A stretch of DNA of 64,000 bases from Leptospira idonii (GTDB lineage: Bacteria; Spirochaetota; Leptospiria; Leptospirales; Leptospiraceae): assembly GCF_004770995.1 (NCBI RefSeq), contig NZ_RQHW01000047.1, positions 372,001-436,000 of the forward strand. Direction: 5' to 3'. The notes beneath the pieces are model-generated. The model was not told the DNA's origin. It saw only the letters and a program-made list of their open reading frames with translations, and searched no databases. The translations under genes and the position numbers were made by a program. Shown here piece after piece: positions 19,196 through 27,158 of the stretch (positions within the stretch are counted from its first letter, which is position 1; each line of letters begins with the position of its first letter).

Positions 19196-19921
19196 CCAAG
19201 TTCTTGTTTGGTGCAGAAATGCATGAAATGCGAATTCAGTCCTAAGAACGAGAGAACCTAAAGAAACCAAACGATAGTTTCTGAATTTGAATTCATCCAA
19301 ATCTTTCTGAGGCCATCCGGATTCCGGCCCGAAACAAAAATTCAGTTTTTGACGAGACAGTGCCTTGGTTACTATCTCTTCCCTATGACTTTCAAAAGGA
19401 ACACCTGTTCCGTCGAAAATAAAAACATTCTCCGACGGGCCTAAGTATTCTTTCCAATTTTCCTGTTTATGATAAGAAAATGCTGTTGGAAAAATATTTC
19501 CTGATTGGGAGAGTCCGCTTTCTATTTCTTCCCATTCCCCTCCGTTGTAAAGAGGAGAAGTCCAAAATTCCTTATTTTGAGATTTAGGATGGATGAAACA
19601 AATTTCGCCCATTCCATACACTCCGCATAGATGGAAAATTTTTTTGCCTGTTTGGGGGCGGGGAAGAGCGAAAAATACTTTCGTACATTCGAATTTATGA
19701 ATTTGTTTTTCGGTTTCCTGAGAGATGATTTTTCCTTTGATTTCCGAACCAGTGATCGTTTCTATTTGAAACGTAAATTTTCCCGAACCGGGAAGGATCA
19801 GTTTGAGAAGATCTCCTTCCTTCTTTTTCAGAATGTTTATGATGTGATCTTTTTTTGCGCCAGTAATAGAGAGAGAAGTTTTTTTCTCTTCATCCGAAAC
19901 TTTGAGAATGATCCAGTTCAA
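19175..19921 (-). CDS. rsmE: RsmE, 16S rRNA m3U1498 methyltransferase
   Basis: RsmE methylates U1498 of 16S rRNA. The 248-residue protein has the SPOUT-fold landmarks: FALPRPQTGKK, then NFCFGPESGWPQKDLDEF and the knot segment VSLGSLVLRTEFA. An N-terminal PUA-like part is included, and the length is typical. The ATG overlaps the stop of the upstream zinc-ribbon gene by 4 bases, and its 3' end overlaps the convergent outer-membrane gene by 21 bases. Confidence 0.93.
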   Translation of the reverse strand: MNWIILKVSDEEKKTSLSITGAKKDHIINILKKKEGDLLKLILPGSGKFTFQIETITGSEIKGKIISQETEKQIHKFECTKVFFALPRPQTGKKIFHLCGVYGMGEICFIHPKSQNKEFWTSPLYNGGEWEEIESGLSQSGNIFPTAFSYHKQENWKEYLGPSENVFIFDGTGVPFESHREEIVTKALSRQKLNFCFGPESGWPQKDLDEFKFRNYRLVSLGSLVLRTEFAFHAFLHQTRTWLETDSA

Positions 19922-20424
19922 ATTTGAACGCTAGGAAGATCTTCTCGATCCAGAGGGTTCCATTCTTCTTCGTTAGAAGGCGGAGGAGGAGAGTGTTCCG
20001 GTTCTGTGGCTGTAGGAGGGGTTTCCTTTTCCGGCAAAAGGGATTTTTCTTTCTCAGTAGGAACGAAACCTTTGATTAAATAAAGAATGAAAATCAGAAA
20101 GAGAAAGTAACCGGCTAATGTGTGGGGTTTTTTCCAAATCTTTTCTTGGGGGTATGAGGTTTTGGAGGCAGGAGAACTGAACTTCGATTTTAGAAAGTCT
20201 ACGGGAGCATATAACAAATCTACAACGAGATTCAAATATTCTTTGGCGCTTGGTTGGAATTGAAAAGAAGGAATGGTTTCCTTTTCGTATTCTCCGTCGT
20301 TTGTTTCCCCGGGATTGAATTGGAAACTATGTGAGCAGACTGGGCAACGAACCAAAATGGTTCCCTGACCTGCAGGGAACCTTAAAGTGGTCGAACAATT
20401 CGGACAATTTTTAAGAAAGTTCAG
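19918..20424 (-). CDS. Zinc-ribbon membrane protein, apparently starting at CTG
   Basis: Read from a CTG at 20424 the protein has 168 residues and starts with a complete MJ0042-type zinc ribbon: CPNC near residue 7, CPVCSHSF near residue 26. A single membrane helix (AGYFLFLIFILYLIKGF) follows, and then a Pro/Glu-rich tail. There is no ATG, GTG or TTG before the first CPNC in this frame. The first usable standard codon, a TTG at 20355, would discard half of the ribbon. AAGGAAGG lies 7 bases ahead of the CTG (20439-20432), so CTG is my preferred start. Overlaps rsmE by 4 bases. Function unknown. Confidence 0.7.
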   Translation of the reverse strand: MNFLKNCPNCSTTLRFPAGQGTILVRCPVCSHSFQFNPGETNDGEYEKETIPSFQFQPSAKEYLNLVVDLLYAPVDFLKSKFSSPASKTSYPQEKIWKKPHTLAGYFLFLIFILYLIKGFVPTEKEKSLLPEKETPPTATEPEHSPPPPSNEEEWNPLDREDLPSVQI

Positions 20425-20444
20425 ATAAGAACCTTCCTTATCTC

Positions 20445-21278
20445 TTAGTATTTTAAAGAGTTTTTGAGAGTTTCCACATTCTTTTTGTAATGTTTGTTGG
20501 AATCTCTGTCATTATAGTCAAAAACTTTTGTGAAAAGTTTATCGAAATAGTCCAGGTTCTTGAAGTAGAATTGTTTTTTGAAGTTGTTACGAATCGGGTT
20601 CGTCTTCGTGTTTTCTACGTTCGATAGAATGTATTTTCCAACACCTTTTTCAGAAGGAGTTTCAGGAGAACCCCAGATTGGGTTTCCGTCATGTTGGTAA
20701 AAAAGTTCTATTTTCTCGTTATGAGCAGGTTGTCCGTTAGGCGCAGTGTCTGCGATTACGGAAATCACTTTGTCTTCCATAACGAAATCGTTTTTATAAA
20801 CGTAAGTTCTGACTTTTGTTAGGTTTCTAGGAAGTTCTTTTCTTGGATCCGGATCTGCATTGTTTGCACCTTCGAAGAAAAGTTCGATTGTTTTGAACTT
20901 AGCACCGAAGTTGTATGCGGATTTTCCGTCATCACTTCCTACGAAATCGAATACTTCCAAGTGAATGCAAGTATTGTCTTTTGCTTCTTGGTCAGGAGTA
21001 GATTCACATCTTTCTCCGTCTTGGCTTGGTTTTCCCTTGAAAAGAACTGTTCTGTGAGGAAGGGTTCTTACTTTCATTTTGAAAAGAACCGTGTGACGAG
21101 TGAGTTTTTTGTTCACTTCAGAAATATTTCCATCAAGTTCTGTTTCTGTGTCAGAAATCGATTTTCCATCTTGGCTTACATCCAAACCAGCCGAGGAAGA
21201 ACCAGTTTCCGGTGCTCCTGCTTGAGCGAAAACCCCAAAGCTGAGCATCAATATGGGAAGAATCTTTATTATTTTCAT
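20445..21278 (-). CDS. Exported protein of unknown function; possible flagellar sheath/coiling protein
   Basis: I cannot place this 277-residue protein in a family with confidence. It has a signal peptide ([21 protein letters not shown]), a Ser/Asp-rich linker, then a beta-rich charged domain with one likely disulfide pair (the Cys in GERCES and NTCIHLE), and a lysine-rich end. A sigma-28-like promoter precedes it, which would suggest a motility role. Size and export would fit a Leptospira endoflagellar sheath protein of the FcpA/FcpB kind, but that is a guess to test. It lies 20 bases upstream of the zinc-ribbon gene. Confidence 0.6.
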   Translation of the reverse strand: MKIIKILPILMLSFGVFAQAGAPETGSSSAGLDVSQDGKSISDTETELDGNISEVNKKLTRHTVLFKMKVRTLPHRTVLFKGKPSQDGERCESTPDQEAKDNTCIHLEVFDFVGSDDGKSAYNFGAKFKTIELFFEGANNADPDPRKELPRNLTKVRTYVYKNDFVMEDKVISVIADTAPNGQPAHNEKIELFYQHDGNPIWGSPETPSEKGVGKYILSNVENTKTNPIRNNFKKQFYFKNLDYFDKLFTKVFDYNDRDSNKHYKKNVETLKNSLKY

Positions 21279-21354
21279 GTCCGAGTCATCCTAAAACGAT
21301 TAAATTGAGGATACCTTAGAACGGTGACCTACCGTAAAGAAATATCCTATATAA

Positions 21355-21381
21355 TTATCGGAAAATCTTAGGGAAGATTGA
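21355..21381 (-). promoter_or_regulatory. Sigma-28-like promoter upstream of the 21278 gene
   Basis: On the minus strand TCAA (21381-21378), 15 bases, TCCGATAA (21362-21355) matches the sigma-28 consensus at 3 of 4 and 7 of 8 positions. The leader to the ATG would be about 70 bases. This is better at the -35 than the che-operon element. Confidence 0.4.
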
Positions 21382-21399
21382 GGGGGAATTTTTATTTCC

Positions 21400-22650
21400 T
21401 TATTTCCAGCGAAAATCCGGGAGAGATTCCCGATAAAATGTCGCTCCCGGGGCGGAAATCGCCTCGGATTCCTTCCAACCCTGGGTGATCCATCGCCTTT
21501 CTACGTAATCGCAGAAATCTTTTAGATTTCTGCCGGAAGCTCCTTCCAGGTTCTCTGAAAGGGACAATCTGTCCTCCCAGCTCAATTGCAAGGCGTATCC
21601 TTCCAGAATTTGCGCCCTTTCTTCTCTATTCGGGAGGGGAAAAAAGATTTTTCTATCGAATCGGGAGAGAAGAGCAGGATCTAAGTCCTCTTTTCTGTTC
21701 GTGGCTCCAATTGTGATGATTCTGGATTGGGTGGCAAATCCGTCCAGTTTTCGGAGCAAAACACTGAGAAGGTTTCTTGTGGCTTCGAAAAGCCCGTCTT
21801 CCCGTGAAGTAGCCAGTGAGTCGATTTCATCTAAAAATAACATGGATTTGTCGAAAAGAGAAGCCGCATCGAATACCATCGCCAGGTTTTGGGAGGACTC
21901 TCCGTAGTATTTGCTGAGTATGGATTCGATAGGAACGTAAATCATCGGCACATAACAAAGACTTGCCGCTACCTTTGCCATTGTTGTTTTTCCCACACCC
22001 GGATCTCCCTCGAATAAAACGGCTCTAGGCAGGATGGAACCTGGGAATTTACGCGTTAATTTAGTGATTTCTTGGAAAGGATCCGGTTTCAGCAAAGGCA
22101 TCACCAAACTCTCCATCACTTGGGATTTGACCCCTTCGTATCCGAAGATATGTTCGAAGCCGAGTAAAGTTCCCTTTGCTTTTTCTTCTTTGGGGTCGAA
22201 AACTTCCGCACCTAGTTTGGTTAAGATTTCCTTAGGATCTCTTTTTTTACTTTCTGATCCTGTGAAAAAACGAAAAAGAGCCAGACAAGTTTGGATTTCT
22301 TTCAGGGTGAAATCTCCTCGTTTGGAAGCTTCCAATTTTAGGGAGGAGGATTGGTATGAAAAACGAAATCGAATTTTGTTAGATAGATTCTTTTCCGGTT
22401 CGAATAGATTTTCGTTGAGCGCCTGTACGCTGAAATATCCTTCTTCGAAGTTATAGAGGCGGAAGTTTTCTATATAATTTCTCAGAATCCCCAGTGAGTC
22501 GAATAGACGTTCTTTTCCGGGAACAGGGGTAGTGAATCGAAATAATAATTCCTCTTTTTCCGATAAAAACTGGTAACCTTCCCCTCCGATTTCGGACAGA
22601 ATCAATTCCTTCGCTTTGAAGAAATCCAGATGAGGGGATGAATTGGACAT
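21400..22650 (-). CDS. AAA-family ATPase, FtsH/CDC48-like module without protease
   Basis: The 416-residue protein has an N-terminal 160 residues with no recognised domain. A classical AAA module follows: Walker A GDPGVGKT (215-222), Walker B FLDEIDSLA with D274-E275, sensor 1 and second region of homology (TIGATNRKEDLDPALLSRFDRKI shortened), and a small lid domain. No zinc-protease motif or membrane helix is present, so it is not FtsH; it more likely remodels a protein substrate recognised by its N-terminal part. It is divergent from fliN across 84 bases. Confidence 0.85.
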   Translation of the reverse strand: MSNSSPHLDFFKAKELILSEIGGEGYQFLSEKEELLFRFTTPVPGKERLFDSLGILRNYIENFRLYNFEEGYFSVQALNENLFEPEKNLSNKIRFRFSYQSSSLKLEASKRGDFTLKEIQTCLALFRFFTGSESKKRDPKEILTKLGAEVFDPKEEKAKGTLLGFEHIFGYEGVKSQVMESLVMPLLKPDPFQEITKLTRKFPGSILPRAVLFEGDPGVGKTTMAKVAASLCYVPMIYVPIESILSKYYGESSQNLAMVFDAASLFDKSMLFLDEIDSLATSREDGLFEATRNLLSVLLRKLDGFATQSRIITIGATNRKEDLDPALLSRFDRKIFFPLPNREERAQILEGYALQLSWEDRLSLSENLEGASGRNLKDFCDYVERRWITQGWKESEAISAPGATFYRESLPDFRWK

Positions 22651-22734
22651 AATTACGAAAAATCAGAAGATTTATTTTTTTTCAAGGAAGGATTTTTTAT
22701 TTCACCGACAGTTTAAGAAAGAAGAGGTTACCTT

Positions 22735-23247
22735 ATGGGTGAAGGCTCATTATCGCAAGAAGACATAGACGCATTACTCGGTGGTTTCGGAGGGGGAAGC
22801 ACTCCTGCCGGAGGCGGCGGTGGAGGAGGGCTGGATGATTTGGACGCCCTTGTCGGTGGAGCCGGAGGAGATGACGGTGGTCCTTCTTTTGCGGACATTG
22901 CAGCTGCCTTAGGCCCAAGTTCCACTCCCACACCTTCCAAAGCGACTCCTAAACCTCAAGCCGCTGCGGGAAACAATACTGCCAATTTAAACCTACTTTT
23001 AGATGTAACCTTACAGCTCACCATCGAATTGGGAAGAACTACAATGTTCATTAAGGATGTTTTACAGTTAACGGAGGGAACCGTAGTAGAGTTGGATAAA
23101 AACATTGGAGAAGAGCTGGATATTCTCGCAAATGGAAAGTTAGTTGGAAGAGGAAAGTTGATCGTCCTTGACGATTATTACGGAATCCAAATCACTCAAA
23201 TCGTAGATCCGATGGAACGATTAGGCGGAGCCCCCGCTTTTCTATAG
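22735..23247 (+). CDS. fliN: FliN flagellar motor switch protein with N-terminal CheY-binding-type motif
   Basis: FliN forms the lower C-ring of the flagellar switch. The 170-residue protein ends in a SpoA (FliN) domain (LLLDVTLQLTIELGRTTM, then LDKNIGEELDILANGKL and GRGKLIVLDDYYGIQITQI). The start SLSQEDIDALLGG resembles the FliM and FliY peptide that binds phosphorylated CheY. A glycine-rich linker (about 15-50) joins the two parts. Most short FliN proteins lack this peptide, so it may act like FliY. fliM lies 9 kb away. Its neighbours are an AAA ATPase (divergent) and a GNAT gene downstream. Confidence 0.94.
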   Translation: MGEGSLSQEDIDALLGGFGGGSTPAGGGGGGGLDDLDALVGGAGGDDGGPSFADIAAALGPSSTPTPSKATPKPQAAAGNNTANLNLLLDVTLQLTIELGRTTMFIKDVLQLTEGTVVELDKNIGEELDILANGKLVGRGKLIVLDDYYGIQITQIVDPMERLGGAPAFL

Positions 23248-23278
23248 ATTCATTCTTTTTAGAGCCGAAAATCATCAG

Positions 23279-23722
23279 ATGCAAATAGAGAAACTAGCAG
23301 ACCCCGATTCAGAAATACAAAAGTTTCTTTGGGCTCAGTTGCAATCCTATAGTCTTTCCCGGCTGCAGCCGGTCGGTTCCATGGAACGTACCGAATCTTT
23401 TTGTCTTTTGGTAAAAGACGGAGAGAAGGTGATTGCGGGAACGATTTGTTATGTTTTTTTTCAAGGACTTAATTTGCAGCTTTTATGGGTGGCGGAAGAG
23501 GAAAGGGGAAAGGACTTAGGAACTTTGTTGTTGAGGAGGGTAGAAGAGGAAGCCGTTTCTTGCGGGGCCAATTTGGTGTTTGGTTATTCTTTCGGGTTTC
23601 AAGCTCCTCGATTTTATTTGAAGATGGGTTACGAACAAGTGGGACTCATCGAGGATTATCCTGCAGGCCACAACTGCTATTTCCTTTGTAAAAAACTACC
23701 TTCTTCCTCGGAATCTTTATAG
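23279..23722 (+). CDS. GNAT-family N-acetyltransferase
   Basis: The 147-residue protein has the GNAT fold landmarks: strands ending in LQLLWVAEEERGKDLGTLLL, where RGKDLG is the acetyl-CoA pyrophosphate loop (motif A), then FYLKMGYEQVG (motif B). Substrate cannot be read from sequence. It lies 31 bases after fliN and may be cotranscribed with it, which is weak evidence for any motility role. Confidence 0.88.
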   Translation: MQIEKLADPDSEIQKFLWAQLQSYSLSRLQPVGSMERTESFCLLVKDGEKVIAGTICYVFFQGLNLQLLWVAEEERGKDLGTLLLRRVEEEAVSCGANLVFGYSFGFQAPRFYLKMGYEQVGLIEDYPAGHNCYFLCKKLPSSSESL

Positions 23723-23777
23723 TTCTTTTTCTTAAAAACACTTGCCTCATTCCTGACCCATTTCGTATCTTTTCGAC

Positions 23778-24458
23778 ATGATTCGATTTGTTTTGATTGT
23801 TGCCCTTTCCTTATTTGCATTCCAATGTAAAGATTCATCACTTCCTTTGCCGTTCGGTGCGGAGATTCGTAAAATGCCTGTGGATTCAGCGGAAAATGGA
23901 ACAATCGATTCCGTAGGATATTATATCCCTGAAAAAGACAATTATAGACTCATTTATGTGGAATTGGACAAAAATGGAAACGGTTCTTCCGACGAATTCA
24001 TTTGGCAAGGTCATGCGACTACACAAGATCCTGTTTCTCCTGTAAAAAATATGGTGAAAGTTCATGAAGAAGTGGATGAAAACCATGATGGCAAAATCGA
24101 TCTTATTCGTTGGCTGATGCCCAATGAAATCATTGCACTTGCGCAGAAAGATTCTGACGGAGACGGTTACTTCGAAACTACAATGTATTATAATTTGAAG
24201 AAGAGAGTTGTTCGAAGAGAAATCGATGTTAAAAAAGAAGGAAGACCCACTGTCTTTATTTTTGTCGATAGAGCGGAAATCGATTCCGATGGAGACTCAA
24301 TCCCCGATTTAGTCGTTTACGGCACTTCCGATTTGGAATTGGAAGAGAAGGCAATCAACTTGAGAGATACGAAACCTTTGTCTAAAGGCGCATCTTACTT
24401 ATTTAATCTTTCTTTGATTCCTGCATCAGACAGAGCGATTCTAGGAAGCGGGTTTTAA
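23778..24458 (+). CDS. Lipoprotein with four calcium-loop-like repeats
   Basis: The start MIRFVLIVALSLFAFQC is a lipoprotein signal with Cys17 as the lipidated residue (spirochaetal lipobox FAFQC). The 226-residue protein then carries four DxNxDG-like acidic loops: DKNGNGSSDE, DENHDGKID, DSDGDGYFE and DSDGDSIPD. Each is followed by an aromatic or hydrophobic strand (FIW, LIRW, TTMYY, LVVY). Such loops bind calcium in EF-hand, dockerin and thrombospondin type-3 proteins. A surface or periplasmic calcium-binding lipoprotein is inferred. No wider family is recognised. Confidence 0.75.
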   Translation: MIRFVLIVALSLFAFQCKDSSLPLPFGAEIRKMPVDSAENGTIDSVGYYIPEKDNYRLIYVELDKNGNGSSDEFIWQGHATTQDPVSPVKNMVKVHEEVDENHDGKIDLIRWLMPNEIIALAQKDSDGDGYFETTMYYNLKKRVVRREIDVKKEGRPTVFIFVDRAEIDSDGDSIPDLVVYGTSDLELEEKAINLRDTKPLSKGASYLFNLSLIPASDRAILGSGF

Positions 24459-24710
24459 TTCATTTTTTTTCTTGCCAGTAAATCTAGGAAGAGGCTTTCT
24501 GTTCTTGGAAATATGTTACCTACTTTGCTGGCCATTGCCTAATAAGCCGACCGAGACGACAAACTCCGTTAAAACCGCCTAATCTAAAGTAACGATAGCG
24601 GCTCACTCGGGTGTTTTTATCGAAAGTTCCCTAACGTCTCTGTTGGCAAATCCGAATCGGACTAAATGCTCCGACCGTCCCTCTATGGACTTCGCTTGCC
24701 GCGAACGGAT
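24459..24710 (+). other. Non-coding leader with competing inverted repeats, upstream of the RNHCP gene
   Basis: This 250-base stretch holds no convincing gene. CCGAG (24551-24555) can pair with CTCGG (24606-24610), while the overlapping GAGACG (24553-24558) can instead pair with CGTCTC (24634-24639). CCGC (24576-24579) and GCGG (24599-24602) give an inner stem. A T run (24614-24618) follows the first structure. Mutually exclusive pairing near a T run is what attenuators and riboswitches look like, but no known class is recognised. Confidence 0.3.
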
Positions 24711-25163
24711 ATGACCAGATTTTCAAATGATTCCCATTTTGTAAAAATCTCTCACAAACAACGATTTGATGATTTCGATCCTGAAGAGGATCTGGATCTA
24801 AAAAGAAAAAAACAGAACTTCAGAAGAAACCCAGGTGCTTCCGAATTCAGATGTAAAAACTGCAAACTTATGGTTGTACGTCCTCCTTCCGGAACCGTAC
24901 AAAGAAACCATTGCCCGAACTGTCTACACAGTCTGCATGTGGATCAAACTCCTGGAGACAGATCTTCCGAATGTGGAAGCGTGATGGAACCTATTTCCAT
25001 CTGGGTCAGAAAGGAAGAGTGGGTGCTTTTGCATAGATGCAAAGGTTGTGGGGTGATTCACGCCAATCGAATCGGACCGGATGATAACGAGAGTTTATTG
25101 TTATCACTTGCTGCCAGAGCGATGGCGAAACCATGTGTTCCTTTGTATACGGAAGAGGAGTGA
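24711..25163 (+). CDS. RNHCP-domain zinc protein
   Basis: The protein is about 150 residues from ATG 24711; an ATG at 24666 in the same frame is the alternative, and neither has a strong ribosome site. It carries an RNHCP domain: FRCKNCKLMV, then the name-giving RNHCPNCLHSLH, and HRCKGCGVIHANRIGPDDN. The six cysteines in CxxC pairs probably bind zinc. The family is widespread, small and uncharacterised; nucleic-acid binding is often supposed but I cannot show it. A terminator hairpin begins inside the last codons. Confidence 0.85.
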   Translation: MTRFSNDSHFVKISHKQRFDDFDPEEDLDLKRKKQNFRRNPGASEFRCKNCKLMVVRPPSGTVQRNHCPNCLHSLHVDQTPGDRSSECGSVMEPISIWVRKEEWVLLHRCKGCGVIHANRIGPDDNESLLLSLAARAMAKPCVPLYTEEE

Positions 25164-25192
25164 TCCTCTTCCGTGGGTTACGGATTTTTTTT
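25149..25192 (+). terminator. Terminator hairpin overlapping the RNHCP stop codon
   Basis: ACGGAAGAGGA (25149-25159) and TCCTCTTCCGT (25164-25174) form a perfect 11-bp stem. Its 4-base loop holds the TGA stop codon of the RNHCP gene. An eight-T run follows at 25185-25192 after a 10-base gap. It separates this gene from the convergent SPFH operon. Confidence 0.6.
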
Positions 25193-25201
25193 CCGATTAC
25201 A

Positions 25202-26125
25202 TCAAGGTTTTGCGGCTTTCTTATTCTCTGTTAGGTTAGAGATAAGAGTAGGTAGATTCATCACATCCGCAGGAATCAATATCTCCGTATTTTCTTTGGC
25301 GAGATTGAGGAAGTTCTGAATGAACGCTTTCGTAATTTGAAGTTTAATCGCGGAAGCTCCTCCTTGGTCGGCAATTGCGGAAGCAATGGATTCGATCCCT
25401 TTGGCACTTGCTTGCGCCAATGCTTCTATTTCCGTTGCCTTACCTTCTGCGGAGTTGATCCTTCTTTGTTTTTCCCCTTCCGATTTGTTGACCGCTTCTT
25501 CTTTGTACCCTAAAGAGCGGTTGATTCTGGAATCTCTTTCTCCTTCGGAGATTAGAATTTGAGAACGCTTTGTGATCTGCGCTTTTTTCTCTTTTTCCAT
25601 GGCATCTAACACGGATTTTGGGGGAACGATATTCAGGATTTCGTATCGATTGACTTTGATTCCCCAAGGTTCGGATGCTTGGTCGATCGCCGCAACGATC
25701 GTAGAATTGATCAGATCTTTTTCTCCGATGGTTTTATCCAATTCCATCGTTCCTATGATGGAACGCATTGTGGTTTGTGCCAATTGAATGGATGCGAAAC
25801 GGTAGTCTTGGATTCCGTAAGAAGCGCGAACAGGATCGATGATTTTCAAATACAAAACTCCGTCCACTTTCACCTGAACGTTGTCATGCGTGATACAGAT
25901 TTGAGGTTGTACATCAATTGCTTGTTCTTTTAAAGTGTGGTAGTATGCATCTCTATCCAAAAAGGGAGTCAGTATGTGAAAACCGGCTCTGAGGGAACGG
26001 CTGTATTTTCCCAATCTCTCTACAATAAGAACATCTTGTGCGGGAATGATGCGGATGCAGCGGAAAAGTTTGTAAACGATATAAATGGTAACGATAGACC
26101 AGAAACCGATGATAAATAGTTCCAT
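25202..26125 (-). CDS. SPFH/stomatin-like membrane protein (paralogue 1)
   Basis: The 307-residue protein has an N-terminal membrane helix (FIIGFWSIVTIYIVYKLF), an SPFH/band-7 domain (VERLGKYSRSLRAGFHILTPFLD) and the alpha-helical coiled coil with IPPKSVLDAMEKEKKAQITKR. This places it in the QmcA/paraslipin group, which oligomerises in membrane microdomains and typically works with an NfeD partner. Its start overlaps the stop of the upstream paralogue by one base (TAATG). With that paralogue and NfeD it forms one minus-strand operon. Confidence 0.92.
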   Translation of the reverse strand: MELFIIGFWSIVTIYIVYKLFRCIRIIPAQDVLIVERLGKYSRSLRAGFHILTPFLDRDAYYHTLKEQAIDVQPQICITHDNVQVKVDGVLYLKIIDPVRASYGIQDYRFASIQLAQTTMRSIIGTMELDKTIGEKDLINSTIVAAIDQASEPWGIKVNRYEILNIVPPKSVLDAMEKEKKAQITKRSQILISEGERDSRINRSLGYKEEAVNKSEGEKQRRINSAEGKATEIEALAQASAKGIESIASAIADQGGASAIKLQITKAFIQNFLNLAKENTEILIPADVMNLPTLISNLTENKKAAKP

Positions 26126-27054
26126 TATTCTTCTCCTTGTCCGGTATGCGGTAGTTTGGTTGTGATTCTGGAAAGTCCTTCGAAGACTCCTCCGATATTG
26201 GCTAGAGTTTCCGGAACAACTGTTGTCTTGGAAGTTTTCAAAATGCTTCCTAAAGCATCCAGATATTCCTGAGTGATCTGCAGACTCACTGCTTCCTTAC
26301 CGCCTTTTTTATTGATCGCTTCCGAAATGAGATGCAGTCCTTTGGCGGTTGCATTCGAGATGAGCTCTATCTCTTTCGCTCTTCCTTCCGATTCATTCAC
26401 CAGCCTGATTTTTTCCCCTTCGGAGATGTTAATGGATTCTTGTTTTTCCCCGATGGACTTATTGACTAAGGATTCTTTTTCTCCTTGGGAAATGGTGATT
26501 TCGGCTCTTCTTTCTCTTTCCGATTTCATTTGATTTTCCATTTCCAAAAGAATTTGTTTGGGAGGAGTGATGTTTCTGATTTCGTATCTGGTGACTTTGA
26601 TTCCCCAAGGATCCGTGGCACGGTCGATATTGGAAACCACATTGGCATTGATTTCTTCTCTTTCGGAAAGAAGATTGTCTAACACAAGTTTACCGATTTC
26701 GGAACGAAGAGTGGTTTGCGCCAACTGAGAAGTTGCGAGCATAAAATTATCGATTCCGTAAGAAGCCTTTTCGCTGTCGATCACCTTCATGTAAAGAACT
26801 CCATCCACTTCTACGGATACGTTGTCTTTGGTGATACAAACTTGAGGATCGATATCGATCGTTTGTTCCTTTAGGTTTTGTCTGTAATGAATTTGATCGA
26901 TGAAAGGAACTAAAAAATAAAAACCTGGTTTTAGAACCCCTTGAAAGACTCCTAGCCTTTCTTTGATGTATTCACTCTGTTCCGGGACGATGATGATTGT
27001 CTTTTGGATGATAAAGATCGCCAAGACAAAAATAATAATGAATGTGACACCCAT
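26125..27054 (-). CDS. SPFH/stomatin-like membrane protein (paralogue 2)
   Basis: The 309-residue protein is a clear duplicate of the gene that follows it. The same order is found: N-terminal helix (TFIIIFVLAIFIIQKTIIIV), KERLGVFQGVLKPGFYFLVPFID, NITPPKQILLEMENQMKSE and a glutamate-rich coiled coil. Two tandem stomatin genes next to nfeD suggest a hetero-oligomeric membrane scaffold, perhaps for quality control or membrane fluidity. The duplication is old, as the two proteins differ along their whole length. Confidence 0.92.
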   Translation of the reverse strand: MGVTFIIIFVLAIFIIQKTIIIVPEQSEYIKERLGVFQGVLKPGFYFLVPFIDQIHYRQNLKEQTIDIDPQVCITKDNVSVEVDGVLYMKVIDSEKASYGIDNFMLATSQLAQTTLRSEIGKLVLDNLLSEREEINANVVSNIDRATDPWGIKVTRYEIRNITPPKQILLEMENQMKSERERRAEITISQGEKESLVNKSIGEKQESINISEGEKIRLVNESEGRAKEIELISNATAKGLHLISEAINKKGGKEAVSLQITQEYLDALGSILKTSKTTVVPETLANIGGVFEGLSRITTKLPHTGQGEE

Positions 27055-27158
27055 TGATTGTGATTCTCTCCTTTGATTGTTTGTTGGACAATAAAGTAAG
27101 GGATCGTTCGTTTGAGAAAAGGGATTTTTTACCGATTTCGTTTTTTTTTCAAAAAATA

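Noticed and set aside
24481..24640. Possible tmRNA, because a short reading ends in tandem TAA stops and the region is structured
   Set aside because: No tRNA-like ends, no T arm and no CCA; the tag does not begin with an alanine resume codon.
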